Positions 4,863-5,840 of a DNA stretch of 5,840 nucleotides are shown piece by piece. Every line of letters begins with the position of its first letter. Position 1 is the stretch's first letter. A program made the translations under genes and the position numbers. The stretch is from Lachnospiraceae bacterium (GTDB lineage Bacteria > Bacillota > Clostridia > Lachnospirales > Lachnospiraceae): contig JAFVAA010000406.1 in the NCBI GenBank assembly GCA_017476305.1, forward strand, positions 1 to 5,840, given 5' to 3'. The notes under the pieces were generated by a model. That model did no database searches. It had not been told where the DNA came from and saw only the letters and a list, made by a program, of their open reading frames with translations.

Positions 4863-5840
4863 ATGGAAAAACGATTGTTAGATACCTTTGACGAATTGAA
4901 GCTGACAGACCGGCAGAAAAAGCTGTTTGAAAAAGTATATGTAAAGAGAATTATTGTATCAAAGCAGAATAAAAGTGTACATGTTTCCATCGGGGCGGAT
5001 TTTGTGATCCCGTACCGGGAGATTAAACTATTAGAGCATTCTTTGGATCATGCAATGCGAAGAATGGGGTTTCGGGTTACTGTAAGCGATCAGTTTTCTT
5101 TATCAGAACAATATACACCGGAGATTTTCTGGAAGGAATATAAGGAGAGCGTTTTTGAAATCCTGCGGGAAAAAAACGCACTTCTTTTTCATATGCTCTA
5201 TAAAGGGGAGGTTTCTGTAGAGGGGACACAGATGACGCTTCGCTGCGAAGATGATCTTTTATTTCGCGCGAGGAGAGAGGAAATTTCTACTCTGCTTTCC
5301 GGGATTTTTAAGGAAAAAGCAGGTTTTCAGATGGAGGTTCATGTAGAATTTTCCTTCGAAAAGAAGTCCGGGGAAACTGTGGGGTATGAAGTATACAGAC
5401 GAAATGAGCAGGGATATTTTTCCAGCATCAAGGTAAAGGATCTGTACAGTAAGGCTCCGTTTTCCAGTGAGGAATATGCAGAGCTTCGAAGAGCTGAAGA
5501 AGCGCAGGCGGTTTCTGCAGATGGTATCGTTTATGGAACTGCAAAAGACGCAGAGTATGCAGCACTCGCTGCCGCAGAAAGTGCACAGAGGTTTCAGGAG
5601 ATGGATGCGGCAGCTCCGAAGAACGGCACCGGAAAAAGAGATAAGCTTTCAGAGAAAAGCACATATGCCAAAGAAAATCGAAAAGAAAAAGAGGAGTTCG
5701 GACAGGGAAATTCCTTTAAAAAGAATAAATCAAAATGGGGACAGGGACCTGTCGATGAAGAGTGTTTTTATGGAAGAAACTGTGAAGGGGAACAGATCAG
5801 GATTGCGGATATCATCGGGGAAATGCCAGGCATTGTCATA
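4863..5840 (+). CDS. polC: DNA polymerase III alpha subunit, PolC type, N-terminal part (partial)
   Basis: PolC is the Gram-positive replicative DNA polymerase with built-in 3'-5' exonuclease. The frame runs open for 326 codons to the window end, about a fifth to a quarter of the usual 1,400-1,500 residues. It starts MEKRLLDTFDELKLTDRQKK, like PolC N-termini. Residues about 1-200 match the poorly conserved N-terminal region. About 205-297 is a charged alanine/glutamate/lysine-rich linker, probably disordered. From about residue 298, DEECFYGRNCEGEQIRIADI followed by IGEMPGIVI corresponds to the entry into the OB-fold domain (FYGR...IGE in relatives). The exonuclease and polymerase motifs lie outside the window. 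The start overlaps ispG by 19 nt and has a strong ribosome binding site. No internal stop is seen. The ispG-polC neighbourhood is common in Clostridia, which supports the call. Confidence 0.9.
   Translation, partial: MEKRLLDTFDELKLTDRQKKLFEKVYVKRIIVSKQNKSVHVSIGADFVIPYREIKLLEHSLDHAMRRMGFRVTVSDQFSLSEQYTPEIFWKEYKESVFEILREKNALLFHMLYKGEVSVEGTQMTLRCEDDLLFRARREEISTLLSGIFKEKAGFQMEVHVEFSFEKKSGETVGYEVYRRNEQGYFSSIKVKDLYSKAPFSSEEYAELRRAEEAQAVSADGIVYGTAKDAEYAALAAAESAQRFQEMDAAAPKNGTGKRDKLSEKSTYAKENRKEKEEFGQGNSFKKNKSKWGQGPVDEECFYGRNCEGEQIRIADIIGEMPGIVI

Larger units (their letters stand above)
3820..4881 (+). pseudogene. ispG: 4-hydroxy-3-methylbut-2-en-1-yl diphosphate synthase, interrupted by one in-frame TAA
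   Basis: IspG (GcpE) reductively opens methylerythritol cyclodiphosphate to HMBPP, the penultimate MEP-pathway step, using a [4Fe-4S] cluster. Read through one stop, the frame has 353 codon positions, a normal length for two-domain bacterial IspG. The N-terminal barrel shows [35 protein letters not shown] and GVNSGSLE. The cluster domain keeps C264 and C267 (CPTCGRT), C299 (MGCVVNGPGE) and the glutamate ligand E306. TAA at codon 110 (4147-4149) comes right after NPGNIGSK, cutting the barrel, so the upstream piece has no cluster ligands. ATG 3820, with a second ATG at 3823, follows AGGAG (3803-3807) by 12 nt, a rather long spacing. The last 19 nt overlap polC. TESG (S204) and TGAPVEE differ slightly from the TEAG and TGDPVEE forms I would expect. 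Confidence 0.94.

Overview
The window looks like a chromosomal housekeeping locus from a low-to-mid GC Firmicute of class Clostridia, most likely family Lachnospiraceae. This rests on the gene order uppS-cdsA-dxr-rseP-ispG-polC, all on the plus strand, on the Gram-positive-type polC, and on the protein sequence style. The family assignment is inference from gene order and motifs, since no database search was possible.

Layout: the 3' end of uppS (1-166), cdsA (190-1011), dxr (1031-2182), a 155-nt AT-rich gap, rseP (2338-3693), a 126-nt gap, ispG (3820-4881), and the first 326 codons of polC (4863-5840, running off the window). The first gap carries a good promoter and an 18-bp tandem repeat with an inverted third copy. 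The second carries two hairpins. There is no gene-free stretch over 300 bases and no recognisable RNA gene, CRISPR array, insertion sequence or phage gene.

The genes fit one theme. Dxr and IspG are two steps of the MEP pathway to isoprenoid precursors. UppS turns those precursors into the C55 lipid carrier for cell-wall synthesis. CdsA makes CDP-diacylglycerol for phospholipids. RseP is a membrane site-2 protease. PolC is the main replicative DNA polymerase, and its start codon lies inside the end of ispG.

The striking feature is that three consecutive genes, dxr, rseP and ispG, each carry exactly one in-frame stop codon (TAG 1226-1228, TAA 3313-3315, TAA 4147-4149). There is no frameshift, and otherwise intact, motif-rich coding continues on both sides. 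Each stop separates parts needed for activity. uppS (partial), cdsA and polC (partial) are clean. Because TAG and TAA are also used as the normal ends of genes here, a changed genetic code is unlikely. The realistic explanations are base errors in the assembled sequence, very recent nonsense mutations, or an ochre-type suppressor tRNA. The window does not contain an obvious new multi-gene system. The second thing worth checking is a pair of palindromes bracketing rseP that share the core GGAATTAAATT, the first lying directly on the predicted rseP transcription start.
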